Assembly (NCBI GenBank): GCA_009103225.1 | Contig: RHPI01002504.1 | Coordinates: 62,001-126,000, forward strand | Length of the DNA: 64,000 nt | DNA from: Chlorokybus atmophyticus | Lineage: Eukaryota > Streptophyta > Chlorokybophyceae > Chlorokybales > Chlorokybaceae | Reading direction: 5' to 3' | Shown: in pieces, positions 1 through 12,500 of the stretch | Position numbering within the stretch: position 1 is the first letter of the stretch | Layout: every line of letters begins with the position of its first letter | Made by a program: the position numbers and the translations under genes | The notes under the pieces: generated by a model | Databases searched by the model: none | Told to the model about the DNA's origin: nothing | Seen by the model: only the letters and a program-made list of their open reading frames with translations

Positions 1-311
1 CCGCATGTGCAGTATACAAAAATCTGTGTGCGAAGGGTCAACCAACTGCAATGATAATGTCAACAACATCACACTCACATATGATGGATGACTATCGTTG
101 TGTCTTGCAAGTGACAGCATGCAGTGACACTCACTTCAGCAGCACCATGAACGTCTGCGAGTTGACTTGAAGCCGAATGTGGTGAGCGTCTGTGGTTCGC
201 AAGCTCTCGCGCAGTCCGGACGTAAACATGCTGCACACACAAAGACGTTACAGTGGCCAGTTAGCACCCAACACATGCAGCAACGCAAGAGTGTGTGTTC
301 ATCATGCTTAC

Positions 312-511
312 GAGCGGAAGTAGCTGCAGGAGGCCGCCAGTATGGCCACGTGCGCATGCACCTCCACCGTCTGCCCCTCCTTGTGCCCATCCAGCACAAA
401 AACGACGTCTGCAAGCAGAGGATTATCGACCATATCAGCCAGCTGCAGCCGTAGCTCAGTCGTCGCCTCCTCAGCAGCCGCTGCCTCCGCCATGTTGGTG
501 ACAGCTTCCAA
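312..511 (-). CDS. BTB/POZ-domain protein, first exon (gene runs off window)
   Basis: An ATG at 511 opens a frame with an acidic Ala/Glu-rich start, then a typical BTB beginning: a DVVFVLDG strand, then VEVHAHVAILAA and SYFRS, which match the usual D(V)xF.. / HxxvLAarSxyFr pattern. The frame ends at a good splice donor (GTAAGC at 306-311). A second exon may follow around 132-167 on the same strand, ending at a GTGAGT donor, but its frame is less certain. BTB domains mediate dimerisation and often recruit substrates to Cullin-3 ligases; which kind of BTB protein this is cannot be told because the C-terminal partner domain lies outside the window. The start was chosen because it is the first Met of the open frame; a second Met follows six residues later. 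I see the domain start directly; the second exon is inference. Confidence 0.6.
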
Positions 512-901
512 TCAAGCTGCTTTACTGCGCGTTTACATGCATGAGCACGTTATCTCAACTGAGCAACAATCGCTGGGCGACACGCCTACTTTCTGAAATG
601 AAGTGCACTGCACTCAACCGAGTTACATGCTTGCTTTCTCGTGTGTTTGTGTGCGCATATTAGAAAACAGAATATCGCAGTACGTGAATAACCTGGTCAG
701 CTTGCAGGGCACAAACAGACACAACTACGAGGCCAGTGGTGTATCGGGTACTTGCCAAAACGCAGCTAGTTTGTGAAACGGTTCGCGAGGCTGGTTGTTG
801 GAAGCTGCAACAATCAAGAGGTAGAGCTACTTGAGTTTGGAGCACTTTATAATGCTTGAAGTGTGCAGAGCAGCATGCTTTGCACAGTTCCAAGTTGCCT
901 C

Positions 902-956
902 AGCTTGACTTGGAAGTGTGCAAAGCAGCATGCTTTGCACACGTCCAAGTCAAGCT
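902..956. repeat. Long near-perfect hairpin, with a related imperfect hairpin just upstream
   Basis: Arms 902-914 and 944-956 (13 bp, perfect) enclose arms 916-927 and 931-942 (12 bp, perfect) with a 3-nt loop, so 25 of 26 possible pairs form. A second copy of the inner part (GTGTGC-AGAGCAGCA-TGCTTTGCACA) lies at about 859-886, so two related stem-loops sit back to back. No gene overlaps it; it lies in the 1.0 kb between the BTB exon and RGP1. Confidence 0.85.
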
Positions 957-1415
957 AAGGTAACAAACGAAAAGCGGCCTTGGAAACCGTCAAGCAAGCA
1001 GCCCGACTAGTTTATACAGAAAAACAACACACAATGACAGCAGCAGTAAGATGAAGCCCGTAAGAATTACAATTCCATTATCCATAATGGAGACTCCTAT
1101 GAGCAGCTATCTTCCTCTCCTTACCCGTTTCAGCCGGCAGTCACGCCGACCAACCAGCAGCAGCGCAGCAAAGCAGCAAGCCTGGGCAAGCTGCTGCTGT
1201 CGCCTCCCAAGCACTGACTCTCACCTACCCATCACATGAGCTAGCACCCATTCAGCAACCAGCTTGAGGGCCCAACCTACCTCCCAGCAAAACACCCACG
1301 CCCAACCAATGGTTATTGATGTTATTGACAAACAGAAACCAACCAACAGACCGCCGCCGAGTCTGGCCTGGCCTGGGCAGGCCTGGTGAAGCAGCGGCCT
1401 GTTTAACCAGGCCGC

Positions 1416-1440
1416 GCGCACAAGATTTAGTCTTGTGCGC
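1416..1440. repeat. 10-bp perfect hairpin upstream of RGP1
   Basis: Arms GCGCACAAGA and TCTTGTGCGC flank a 5-nt loop. The stem ends 102 bp before the RGP1 start codon, so it could lie in the promoter or 5' leader. It follows a CCTGG-rich stretch (about 1365-1412). No known element is recognised. Confidence 0.75.
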
Positions 1441-1542
1441 TTGTGCGTAGGCCAACAAACCCTAATACTGAGGCAGTGACGCTGTGCCACGTGGCAGTAC
1501 GGGGAGGTCGCAGTGGCGGCGGCGGGCGGTAGGGAGGGCAAG

Positions 1543-4427
1543 ATGGCCTCGAGCATAGCGGAGGCGCCGTTTCTGCGGATTTCCGCCACCGTGGACCGCC
1601 TGCACTACCGCCCGGGCGACACTGTCGTCTGCATTGTTGAGGTGCGTGTTGCGTGTGCACAGTTGGTGCACAAGCAGTGAATTGTGCACCAACTGCATTT
1701 GCATTTGAATGCCTCCATAGCTGAGTCAAGGCTGACGGTCTATCAGTAAGTTCATTACTTTGTATCTCCTATGCAAGCGATGCCGTACATTATTGTAGCG
1801 TCATGCTGATGGTGAGACCTATCCTTTTTGCGACACAGCAGCGCCGCAGTAGCTTGCTCTGAGTGTTGTGACTACCATTTGCATTGCCAACCTCCCATTT
1901 TCAACAAGCCTCCAATAAGTACGTGGCCATTTGTTTAGGTGTCCTTGGCCATTCCTCAGAGTGCTCCCGCCTCCGTGGCAAAGTTTTCCGCTGTGCTGCA
2001 AGAACTGACTGTGCAAGCCACGGCGACAGAGAAGGTTGACCCTACCTGGATAACGTTGCCCACCTCATCTGCGCAAGGAGGAAAGACAAAAGGTAACTAG
2101 CAATGCAGCATGCAAGCAGCTATGTCCGCAACTTACAAGCTGTAACTGACACACACTCTACGCTATTTGTGACTAGCACACATGATCCATGGCAAGTATG
2201 CTATGTTGCTTGCCCATCGTTCTGTTTTAGTATGAGGTGGTGTGTGCTACAATAACACACACATGTGTACGTATGTAGCTGGTACTGTGCGCTCTCAACA
2301 TCTGTTTGTGCTCATGCACTCATTAGGTGAAAGGTTGATTTTCAGTTCAACGGCCATGAAGCTGCTGGAACATGAGGCGATCAAAGCGCACCAAGTACGA
2401 AGATGTATGTGATGCGATTGCTGCTAAATCACACTGCCCACTCTCCACTCTTGCTAGGTAGCCATTGCAACTCAAACCGTATATGCCAAAACTCAAGCAG
2501 TAACCCACAAGCCCATAGCTTCCAATCTAAACCCTGTCTGTGCATTTGGCAGTTGCTTGTCGCGTGACATTGCCGGATGCGCTACCACCGTCGTACTTGG
2601 GAACCGCTGTGCGCTACAGCTACGTGATTACAGCGCATGCACAAGGGCCCGCGGGCATATCTCCCCTGGTGGTGCGCGTGCCATTGCGTGTGTGGGTTCC
2701 CAGCAGTGCCGCTGCTTACAGCTTAGCACATAGCACTGCGCCTCTCCCGTCAAGTAGCCCAGGCACTGAGCTGCAGCAAGGCCAAGGTGTGCATCAAGTT
2801 GCACAGAACAGCTGCTGCGTTGAGGGAGTGCATTGGGGTTGTGCACTCACATGTTGTGACCTCCTCAGGGCCTGTTGTAGAGTTCAATGTTGGCAACAAT
2901 CTACCCGCTGTGAGAGTGCGTTGGAAGGAGCTGCCTGTCTCAGAGCAGGTGTGCGCATACAAGTGAAGACTGTTGCGCGCACTACTGGTCGTTAGACTGT
3001 TGTGTGTTGTGCAAGGTCAGATGCAAGCAAACTCATTGCTGGTGATTAAACTCTGATGGCGTTTTAGGAAGCACGGGCGCATCAGTCTGGGGCTGCACAA
3101 TCGCTGGAGCACGAGACTCCCATAAGTGATGGCAACTCCGGTCCCAGCAGTGAGGATGAACCAGATGCGGTGCTGAAGTTGAAGAGGATCAATGTGCGTA
3201 GCAGCTATGATGGCGACCCTATCTACCATTCACCGCCAACAGTAGCCAAGCTTGCTGCAATGGGCATCTTACCTGGTGCGTATGGCAATAACTTGCCAAA
3301 TACTCAACAGACATTGCAGCTGTGCCTTGTCATCTCAGGAGCGCTTGTTCAATGTAGGTATGGGCTCAGTCCCCGAAGGTAGTCCCACAAAGCTGCATTG
3401 GAAAGATGAAGATGAAGCACAAGCGTCACCGCTTGGTATGCAGCATACTTTTTGCGACCAGCCGCTCATCTGCGTTATTTTTGGCTTGTGAGATGCAACA
3501 TGTTAAATCCTTGTGCAGCCACAATATGGGGGCGGACTTTCAACATCCGATTGGGAGAACACCCACTGGTTCGGTTTTCTCTAAGCAACCCCTCTGCGGT
3601 GTACTTGCTGGGTGACACGGTAAGCATCACATTTCGCAGCAACATTGCTGTAACGCTTCGTGCGAGTTGTTGTGGGCTACACTTTAGTGCTGAGCAGTAT
3701 GCTTTTGCGCAGGTGTCGGGCATTCTGGACTTCAGCTGCAGTAGGAAAGGCGCAGTTGTGCAATGCCAACAGGTGCGAAACAAGTCGCACCATTGGAAGA
3801 AGACGCGTTTTTGAGGTCAACAGCCACCCCGCTAAACTGCAGTTACAAGAGTTGTGCCTTGCAGGTCACTGTAACACTTGAGACCGAAGAGATCATAGCG
3901 CCTGAACACCTGCACAGGTCTATTCAGTCTGGTTCCATCCGAAAGGTAACAGTGAAGAGCATTGTCAGCACTTCACTCTGAACTACTTGGCCAATGCTGT
4001 CCAAGGATGACCCTGTTGTATTCAACAGGTGCACACAGAGTTCCAAGAGTTGTGTACCGACACGCTGATCACCAACTTCATCTTCACAGTCCCAATAGAC
4101 GCAACGGCCGCGTTCACGTCATCCTTGGCGTCCTTCCGCTGGCTCCTGTGCTTTGAGTTTGTCGCGCTGCAGCAGCCTCCGGACGAGCCCGAAGTGCGCG
4201 GCTTGTTTGGTGTGCGTGCTGCAGTCAAACCCAAGCCGCAGCTTGAACGACTGCACTGGTCGATGCCCATCGCTGTGCTGTCGCCGCCTCCCTCGGGCGC
4301 GCTGCCCTCACGCCTTCGCAGGAAGCATAGCAGCGGAGGTGGAGGTGCGGGTTGGACCTCGCACGTTGGGGATAGCTTCAGCAAGCAGGAGAACAACGGG
4401 CAGCAGTCCTTCCCGGTGACGGCTTGA
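1543..4427 (+). CDS. RGP1: RGP1-like protein (RIC1-RGP1 Rab6 GEF subunit), ten exons
   Basis: The product is the homologue of RGP1, which with RIC1 activates the Golgi Rab6/Ypt6 GTPase in retrograde transport. Inferred exons are 1543-1641, 1939-2092, 2327-2404, 2553-2786, 2869-2948, 3068-3275, 3519-3619, 3713-3772, 3865-3945 and 4029-4427. They total 1494 nt (497 residues), with phases consistent at every junction. Diagnostic stretches are LPPSYLGTAVRYSYVITA followed by LVVRVPLRVWVP, which match the arrestin-like core of RGP1 (PPSxRGxxVKYxYKLT..RVPLRV). Later come a FSLSNPSAVYLLGDT strand and a final VHTEFQELC...WLLCFEFV block typical of the family C-terminus. Human RGP1 is about 390 residues, so this copy is longer; the extra part is mainly a linker in exons 4-6. 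The third exon was extended to the GTATGT donor at 2405 because the nearer GTACGA gives a frameshift. The start ATG begins the first exon with a conserved-looking ..RPGDTVVCIVE strand. Confidence 0.88.
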
Positions 4428-4524
4428 CAAGGTGGCGTGTGCTGATGTGTAGCCTTAGCTATGTGTGTGCATGTGCTCTTGTCGTGTGTTGGGCGCACAC
4501 AGGGCCCCTTAAGCTGTAGTCAAG

Positions 4525-4551
4525 GCACAAGCCAAGGGGGGTGGCTTGTGC
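4525..4551. repeat. 10-bp hairpin just 3' of RGP1
   Basis: Perfect arms GCACAAGCCA and TGGCTTGTGC enclose a 7-nt G-rich loop, 98 nt after the RGP1 stop codon. It probably falls in the 3' UTR. No poly(A) signal is obvious beside it. Confidence 0.75.
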
Positions 4552-6540
4552 ATGTCCCTGAGTGGAATTGGTGCTGCCCTGCATGCGCATGAGTTTCACC
4601 TGGCCAAAAGCGGGTTATGTCTGGCTGTGTAGCAAACTACAATTACTTACAAGTTTGGAAGACACGATGTGCGCCTGGTACCGATACCTTCAGTGTGTCA
4701 TGCTACGTATAGCCCCTGCTTGATAATTAGTGGTCATGGATGGAGCTGTGCACCCCCTGAACGGTGTTGCGGCCCACAATGCGGCCATGCTTCTGTGATG
4801 GAGTACGACCTGTGTCAGTGCTGTGCAACTTCAACATGGATACATTCAGGAGCAAATATCATAGGGAGCCATAGGCCAACACGATTATGTCCCAAGTGAG
4901 CAATAAGTAGAGTAGTGGCGTGTTGTTGCCAAGGCAATGCTATACACTCGTGTTGGCATCCTCGTCAAATGTGCCTCCTCCTTGGAAGTTGTACACGAGA
5001 TAGTATGCCAGGTTAGTAGCATGCATGGTGTCAAGCACACAATTGTTGGTTGGTTGGTTGGCGTGTGGTGTAGTTTGTGAATGCATAGGCTTTCCGATGG
5101 TACTGATGCAAATGTGCTGAAAACACGCCAGGTAACACAAAATCACACGCTCACTCGCACACACAGCAGCAAATAGGCAAGACGAAACTATTAAGGCACT
5201 GGCAAGGGCTTGCTAAGCTGTGTGTTTTGTATGCATGTGTCTTGTATGTTGTGTGGGTCACAGCCACAGCATTGCATATAATCTACATAATGTCATGCAC
5301 AACATCCAGTACTTGGCACATGCCATCATGCTTACACTCTACACCAGCAGATTACCACCGGGCTGCCAACTCTACCTAACACGCTAAGCCCCTACCCCAT
5401 CAGTCACACCAGCATGCGTGGTGTCCAGCAATCACCTGCGCATGCGCCTTGGTCAGCGGCGAGCACCGTCACAGCATCAACCGCAGCAATCAGCCGACGT
5501 GTAATGCATGGTGTGTATGTGGGTGCAAGAATGCGAAACGCATATGCCCATGCATGCGACATGCTGAGTGTGCGCTTAGCACAGAGCATGCAGGCCAACA
5601 ACCATTGAGACTTTCATCACCGGGCTCACCTAGTCTACCACCTACACGACACTGACACCCCATCAGTCATGCAAGCATGCATAAGTAACAACTGTAGTAG
5701 TAGTAGTCACCTGCCCACAAGGGCTGTCTGGTCACAATGCTGCTTGAAGTGCTGAGCGCCTTCCTGAATCATGTGCTATTGCCCCAATGCCCCCCCGCCN
5801 NNNNNNNNNNNNNNNNNNNNNNNNNNNNNNNNNNNNNNNNNNNNNNNNNNNNNNNNNNNNNNNNNNNNNNNNNNNNNNNNNNNNNNNNNNNNNNNNNNNN
5901 NNNNNNNNNNNNNNNNNNNNNNNNNNNNNNNNNNNNNNNNNNNNNNNNNNNNNNNNNNNNNNNNNNNNNNNNNNNNNNNNNNNNNNNATAGGTGTGCGTC
6001 CCCCCCCCCCTCTCACCTTAAGCTTAAGCACACCGGATCCAGTGTTCAACCTCATAGGGGTGTAGTACACTGCAGCGGCCCAATAGCGCCGCAATCTCAC
6101 ATGAACCAAGGCAACAACTCTGTCTCGGTACACACACTATATCAAACGGTCACAAGGTCCCAGTGTCCAAACCATAGCGCTTTCCAAGCAACACAAGTCT
6201 AATACAATCACAATGCAAATGCACATCACAACTCAACTATGCACCATAGCGCGCATCAGCTGCGTAGGCCTCACGCCAAGAGCACTGCCGCGCCCAACAG
6301 GGTAGTCATGGGGGCAGGTCGCGGTGGTGGCCAACCCGGAGGTGCGCACACGGCCGTCGTCGCTCTCTCCAACAGAGATACGCCCTGAGCCCGCTGTAGA
6401 GCACAAGCAAACCGCTGCCTACTCAATAAGCTATGTAAGCTATGTTAGTAAGCCATCTAGGCGCTATAATAGCACTCGTCTAACACACGCAACCATGTAT
6501 TCAACAACAGCAATCTGCACAACACCTTAAGTAACGAAGA
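4552..6540. other. Intergenic region with no recognisable gene
   Basis: No frame longer than about 75 codons with protein-like composition is present outside the gap. Short blocks at 5400-5650 and 6260-6380 have raised GC and could be exons, but I find no motif and no consistent pair of splice sites. The 188-bp gap lies inside. Confidence 0.5.
5800..5987. other. Assembly gap of 188 N
   Basis: The gap is bordered by C runs (5791-5799 on the left and ten C at about 6001-6010 on the right), so it probably marks a homopolymer or G-quadruplex-forming stretch that could not be sequenced. Confidence 0.95.
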
Positions 6541-9500
6541 TCACCCTTTTCGTTCCAACAGAGACGAGGGCAACAGAGCCGCGATGCCCATCGCAAGCCC
6601 GGAAGGAGAGGGACCGGGGTTGCGATGCCTCTCCTTCTTCCGACCGTTCAAGCTGTCCGGCACCGGGAATCGCTCGTTCTTGGCAGGGTACAAGTCCTGC
6701 GAGGCACATGCACAGAAAAACATGAGCATGCGTACGTGCGCATGTGTCCACTCGCGCACGCCTGTATGCGTGTGTATGTGCGCGCGCGCATGTCCATACA
6801 TGTTGGAGTGCGTGTGCAAATATCCCTGTGCGTTTGTGCGTGTGTGCATATGCATATGCATATGCGCGTGTGCAAATGTGGATGCCACAACAGTACATCA
6901 CACAACTACTGCATCAATTGCTGACCCATATTGGGAGGTCCCATCCGTCATCCTTGTAGAAGGCAGATTTCCATGCGCGGAGTGCACGTGCGTAAGCGCT
7001 GAGAAAATGAAACTGCAGGCTGCCCCACTGCAAGTCATGAATGAACGCCACCTGCGCAAGCAGGTGGATATGTGCATGTGCGTGCTTGCACACAAAGACC
7101 AACATCCACATACTGTGCATCAGCACCTCACCTCAGCAAAGCTGGGTTGGATTATAAGATTGTTGTGCGCGCGGTCTAGCAACACCATGTGGCTCACGTG
7201 CCGGAAGCCCAGTATGCTGTAAGGCAGGTAGGTGATCTGCATGACACATGCGTGTGTTCACACATGTTTGTGTACATGTGGGTTCATGAGGCAAACTGAA
7301 CGTGCTGATTGCAACAAATACCAACACACACATGCATTAACCTCATCGCGGGCGTGCACGATGCGGAATGATACGGGCACGAGGTCGTCGTACGCTCTCA
7401 CAAAGGCGCCATTGCCCACACGTGGAGAACCAAAAGTGTACGTGCTGACCTGGTTCAGAAGTGAGTAGTAAAATGAGTTGATGATTGACTCCTGTTTGAT
7501 AACCACCTATGCAGACGCACAAGCACACTCACTTGGCTGTTTTCCAGTTTCATGACCCTTCGCACATCGTACGCGCACAGAGTGGCCAAAGCCCCTCCTG
7601 CACGCATCAACACATGATGCCACAGACACCAATACACACGCTACTGATACACTTCGCATTGCACAACATACATACCCAACGAGTGCCCTGTTATGAGGAC
7701 TTTGCGCCGGTTGTTTGCCGACAACTCCTTTGCCAGATTCTCAAACACCTGTACAAAGAAAGTGAGTCACACATACACACGCGCGCACTAGCATGATGGT
7801 ATAATCTTCTCACAGCCACAACCACCCAACACCTGGTCTGCTATGCGCCTCCACGCGTATAAGAAGCCCGTGTGCACTTTCACTCCGCTGCCGCCGGAAA
7901 CGCTCTGCTTACCCGTTGCCGCATCCAAAACCTAGCAAAAGAAATCAACCGACACGTGTGCGTGTGCGCACACGCAAATGTGTGCGCGCGTGCGTGTGTG
8001 TGCATGCGTGCGTGAGCACGTTTTGTTTGTGTCCGTGTATGCGTGCACGCTCGTGCACATTTGTGCATGCCTACGTGCGTGCGTGAGAGAGAGCACACCA
8101 GCTGCGGACCCAACCTGACCAGCCGGAGATGCCGTGATGCCTTCACTAACATCACCAACCTCCCCTGCAAGCAGGCAAGCATTTCACAGTTCACATACCA
8201 CTCCACACCTACACGAACCTGACACACACCAACCCTTAGAATCCCAACACGTACCCGTCTCGTCCGTCGGCAAGTGAGGAGGGCGTGTTGTTGAGTTGTT
8301 GCTTTCTCCTCCTCTCCTCTTCCGGCGCATCCACGCGAACACGTGCCGCGCCAAGTGCGGGAGGCCGCGTATCGTTTTGCGCAGCGTCTTACGCACGAGC
8401 CTCAACGCATCCCTCTGCTTGGCATACTCCTGCCTCTCCGATGATGTTGTTGTTGTTGATGTGGTTGATTGTTGATGCTCAATGCCACTATTGCCACTCT
8501 CTTGCCCTCCTTCTTCTTGTACAGTCATATTGTCGTCATTATCACGATCGAAATTGCCACTATCGTCTGCGTTACGCTGGCTGTGCCACACGTGGAGCGG
8601 CTCCGGCCTCGCGCGTTGGCGTTGCGTGGACACGCCGGACATGTTGGCTTCCAAGTCTTGTGCGGCAACGCTGTTGTTGTTGTTGGCATCAGAGAGTGGG
8701 GGTTGGGAGTCTGAAAGTGGGGGTGGGTTGCCAACATTGTCTTCGTGTTGGTCTGTGCGTGCGGTGGTGAAGAGCGAAGCGTAATCGCGCTCGCGCTTAA
8801 TGTAATGCGCGGGTTCGAGGAGGTTTGTCAATAAGAATTGCGCGTCCGTCAACGCGCTTGTTAACGACGACGTGCCGCGAAAGGCCACCACAATGTGGTC
8901 CCTGCATGGAATGTTGTACATGTGACATGTTGTGTATCTTGCACACGCGTGTGCGCGTGCATGCAAGATACACAAGCACATGTTGCATACACATACACAC
9001 TCTTTGTTATAGCTCTTAATGAAGTGTGGCATGCACGCACATACAAAATTGCACATACAGCGTGCAACAACCCCACCTTGACGTGTAGAATCGCACGTTG
9101 GAGTCGCTCGCCTTGTCCACAACCTGCAGGCTGAGCTCGAACTCGGTCCCGTGCTTGACATTTGCCTTCTCTATCGTCTGCTGCACCGTCTGCCGCGTGT
9201 AATACGCCGCCAATGCAAAATTCAACGCCCTCACGCTGCCACATAACACCCAACATGTCACCCAACATGTCACCCAACACGCTGGGTTGTGTGACAAAGA
9301 CGACAGCCCCACACTTACGCTGTCTCAAGGGTGAAATGAGGTGCTTTATGTTGTTGTGTATCGGTGTCGTTGTCGCAGTCACGACTGTTGTTGTTGTCAT
9401 TTGTGTCGGCTTGGGGGGTATCTTGCAGGGAGAATGTGGGTGCGTTGTTGTTGTCGTGCACGTTGCTGCTGCTACTGCTTCTCTCTTGCCACGAGAAGTT

Positions 9501-12500
9501 GTTGTCGCCGCGAAGCCAACCACCCAACGCGGACGCGTGTGAGTCCGCCGGCAAATGAATAGTCCCCTGCATGCGTGTGTGTGTTTGTGTGTGTTGGGAT
9601 GTGGGTACTGGATGTGGCATCTCAAGTGTTGTGAGTAAGTTGTTTGATGGTGAAGGACACATGCCTGGCTGAAGAGCCAGCACAGAATGATGAGTGGGAG
9701 TCCCATCAACACGTATGGAGGCCCCAAGAAGTCCTGCGTAACAGACGGCGTGCGCGTGTGCGTGTGTGCATGTATATGTGTATGTGTATGCACACGCGTG
9801 TGCGTGGCGGTGTCTGCGTGTGTGAGTGTGCGCGCGCATGCAATGTGTGGAGTGCACAACATAGCATCAAAAACGCGCGCCTGCGCCTGCGCATGTGTGC
9901 GTGTGTGCATGTGTGTGTATGCGCGTGCGTGCGCGCATGCGCGTGTCTGCATGATAATTTACTCTGTAGCGGCCTTCAAAGTTAAGGAAGCTGTCCAGAG
10001 GGATGAGGGCGAGCGTGAGGGCGCCAAAGCTGACCAGAAGCGCCCACAACACGCCCGTCGACCATATGAAAAACTTGAAACCCAACACTTTGGCCCTGAA
10101 CAAGAGCAGATGTTAGTGACCGCACAATCTGTGCCAGGAAGCACACACAACCGCTCGTGCTCGCGGTCAGGTACATGTGCGCGCACACACACGCACGCGT
10201 ATGTGCGTGGGTGTGTCGTGCTCACGCTCACGTACACGTCTGCACGTGCACAACTACAAACAGACACCCACTCACCCACCCACCCACCCACCTACCTATG
10301 AAAGCCGCTCTCCCTCAGCGCTCTACTCGACACGTGCGCGCTCCAGCACACATGAATGAATATCATCACATCGCTGGCTGCCATCGCTGCCGCCGCGACG
10401 ATGGCTCCAACGTTCCCTTCCGCGTGGTGAATGGATATCCTCACGGCGGGTATCACGAAGATGAAGGGGTATATCGCCGCGCTGAAGTCGAGAGTGACTT
10501 GCAAGGTGACGCGGGCGAGGTAGTAGACCAGGACGAGGAGGACTTTTGGGGTGTAGAAGTGGGGAGGGAGGGAAGGGGAGAAGTGGCGGTAGGAGTGGAC
10601 AATGCAGAGCCTGTAGTGTATGCAAATGCTTGGCAAGTTGTGTGCTCGCGTGCGTGCGTGCGCGCGTGCGTGTCAGCAGACACTGTGTGGCGATATTATG
10701 CATGCAGGTGTATATGTGTGCATGTGCGGATGCGTGCGAGTGCAGAGGCGCGTGCGCACGCACACACATGCACACATGCGCACGCGATGCATGTGTCTCC
10801 GTGCGTGCGAGCGTGCGCATGTGTGCACGCACGCACAGAGACTATTCTAAGGTCATGTGCGCACGCATGTTACTTGATATGTGGTTGCGTGCACATGCAC
10901 ACACACCCACATATCCCCACCACTGACCAGTAGAAGTAGTAGGTGCATATGCCGACGGGTCCCAGCACCCTGAACACCTCCCTGCTGGCTCGTCGCTGCC
11001 TGAACTCGCTCGACATCTCGATCACGGCCGTCGGCACCGCCTGCGCCACGGCGTACCCGCCCAGCAACAGCCCCACCCAGACCTGCGACAAGGTGGTGTG
11101 TCGTGCGTCGTGCGGGGTCAGCGGATGGAAGCGCAGAGTGTGACCAAACCAACCTGCTCGGGGACGCGCATGGTGGCGGGAGCGCGACGGACGCGACGGA
11201 GGAATAAGGCGAGCATGAGGACGACGACGAGGAACAGAACCCACCTACGGGGGGGCGCGCACGAGATGTGTGCGTGTATGCATGTCTGTTTGTGTGGGTG
11301 TGGGTGTGCGCGGGTGCCTGTGCCAGTGCCAGTGCGGGTGCGGGTGCATGTGCACAAATGTGTGTGACTGTGTCTGTGTCTGTGTGCGTGTGGGTGTGGG
11401 TGTGGACGTACTGCATGGCGTCGGCGAGTGCGGTGGCTCCTCTCGGGTGCGGTCCTTTTCCGCTGCGGAAGGCGTGTCGCGCGAGGACCACCGCCGCCGC
11501 GCAGTACCCGCCCGACACCGCCACGGACACAATCAGCATGCATCCCAACGCGTTCAGCTCGCGCTGCCGGCATGCGGGTGGGGGCGCGTATGTGAGTGAG
11601 TGTGCGTGCGCGCGTGTATGTGTGTGTGGGTGCGTGTGGGTGTGGGTGCGTGTGTGTGTGTGTGTGTGTGTGTGCGCACGTGAGTGTGTGTGTGATGCAC
11701 GCGTGTTCGATTAGCACGTGCGTGCGTGCTTGTGTGAAGAGTGTGTGTGTGCGCGTGCGCGCGCGCCCCCATGCGTGTGCATGCATACGCACATAGGTGT
11801 GCGTGCATGCGTACATCTGTCACACCTGTGTTGTGATCTCAAGTTTGAGTTTCGGGGGAGCGCGGTGGGCGTGCACCTCGTACCTGCAATTGTTTACTCG
11901 TGCACATGAAGCAACCACCACGTTGACGACCACGACAACGACAAGCTACACAAACTAACGACACAGACAACGCCTTCTTTGCCAAGGGGACTGAACTCTC
12001 TTCACACATACCAACATTAGACACATACATGTGTGCTCTGTGTGTTGCATGTTGTGTCCAACATGCAACAACGACTTCTATTTACTACCACTCAACCACT
12101 GGCGGTGATGTTGTTTGTCTCACCTGCAGCTCTGCTCCGGGTTGGCTGTGGTCAAGCTTCCATCGCATCTTGCTTTCGCCTGATATCATGACCAACTCTA
12201 TCAACACAACTCTTTCATAAGTGGCTACAACAAGCCGGAAGCTGCTACTGGCAAGCACGCAGACAAATTGCAGGAAGAATACCAAACGTTGGAATGCCAT
12301 ACCAACGTTGATGTGCGGCATTGATAGCACAGCAGTACCTGAACACACACACTGCAACATGACGCATGATGGTAGTGGTGAGTGCTTGAATGTTTGGGTT
12401 GTTAGTTTCTTTTCTACATGCACACCGCTTACAAGTCACCTCACGATCTCCACTACTTTCCTCTCTCTCCTTCGCCGCCTCCTCATCCGCCTGCTCCTCC

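Noticed and set aside
6914-7126. Stop at 6914 as the end of the membrane lipase
   Set aside because: A donor at 6920-6925 joins in phase to a 52-codon exon (6696-6541) across an intron of the type usual in this gene, so the later stop is preferred.
8861-9952. 363-codon minus-strand frame rich in Thr, His and Ala
   Set aside because: It runs through lipase exons in the wrong frame and through alternating intron sequence; the lipase splice model explains the region better.
11118-11816. Cys/His/Thr-rich frames on both strands
   Set aside because: They result from TG/CA/CG alternation in introns.
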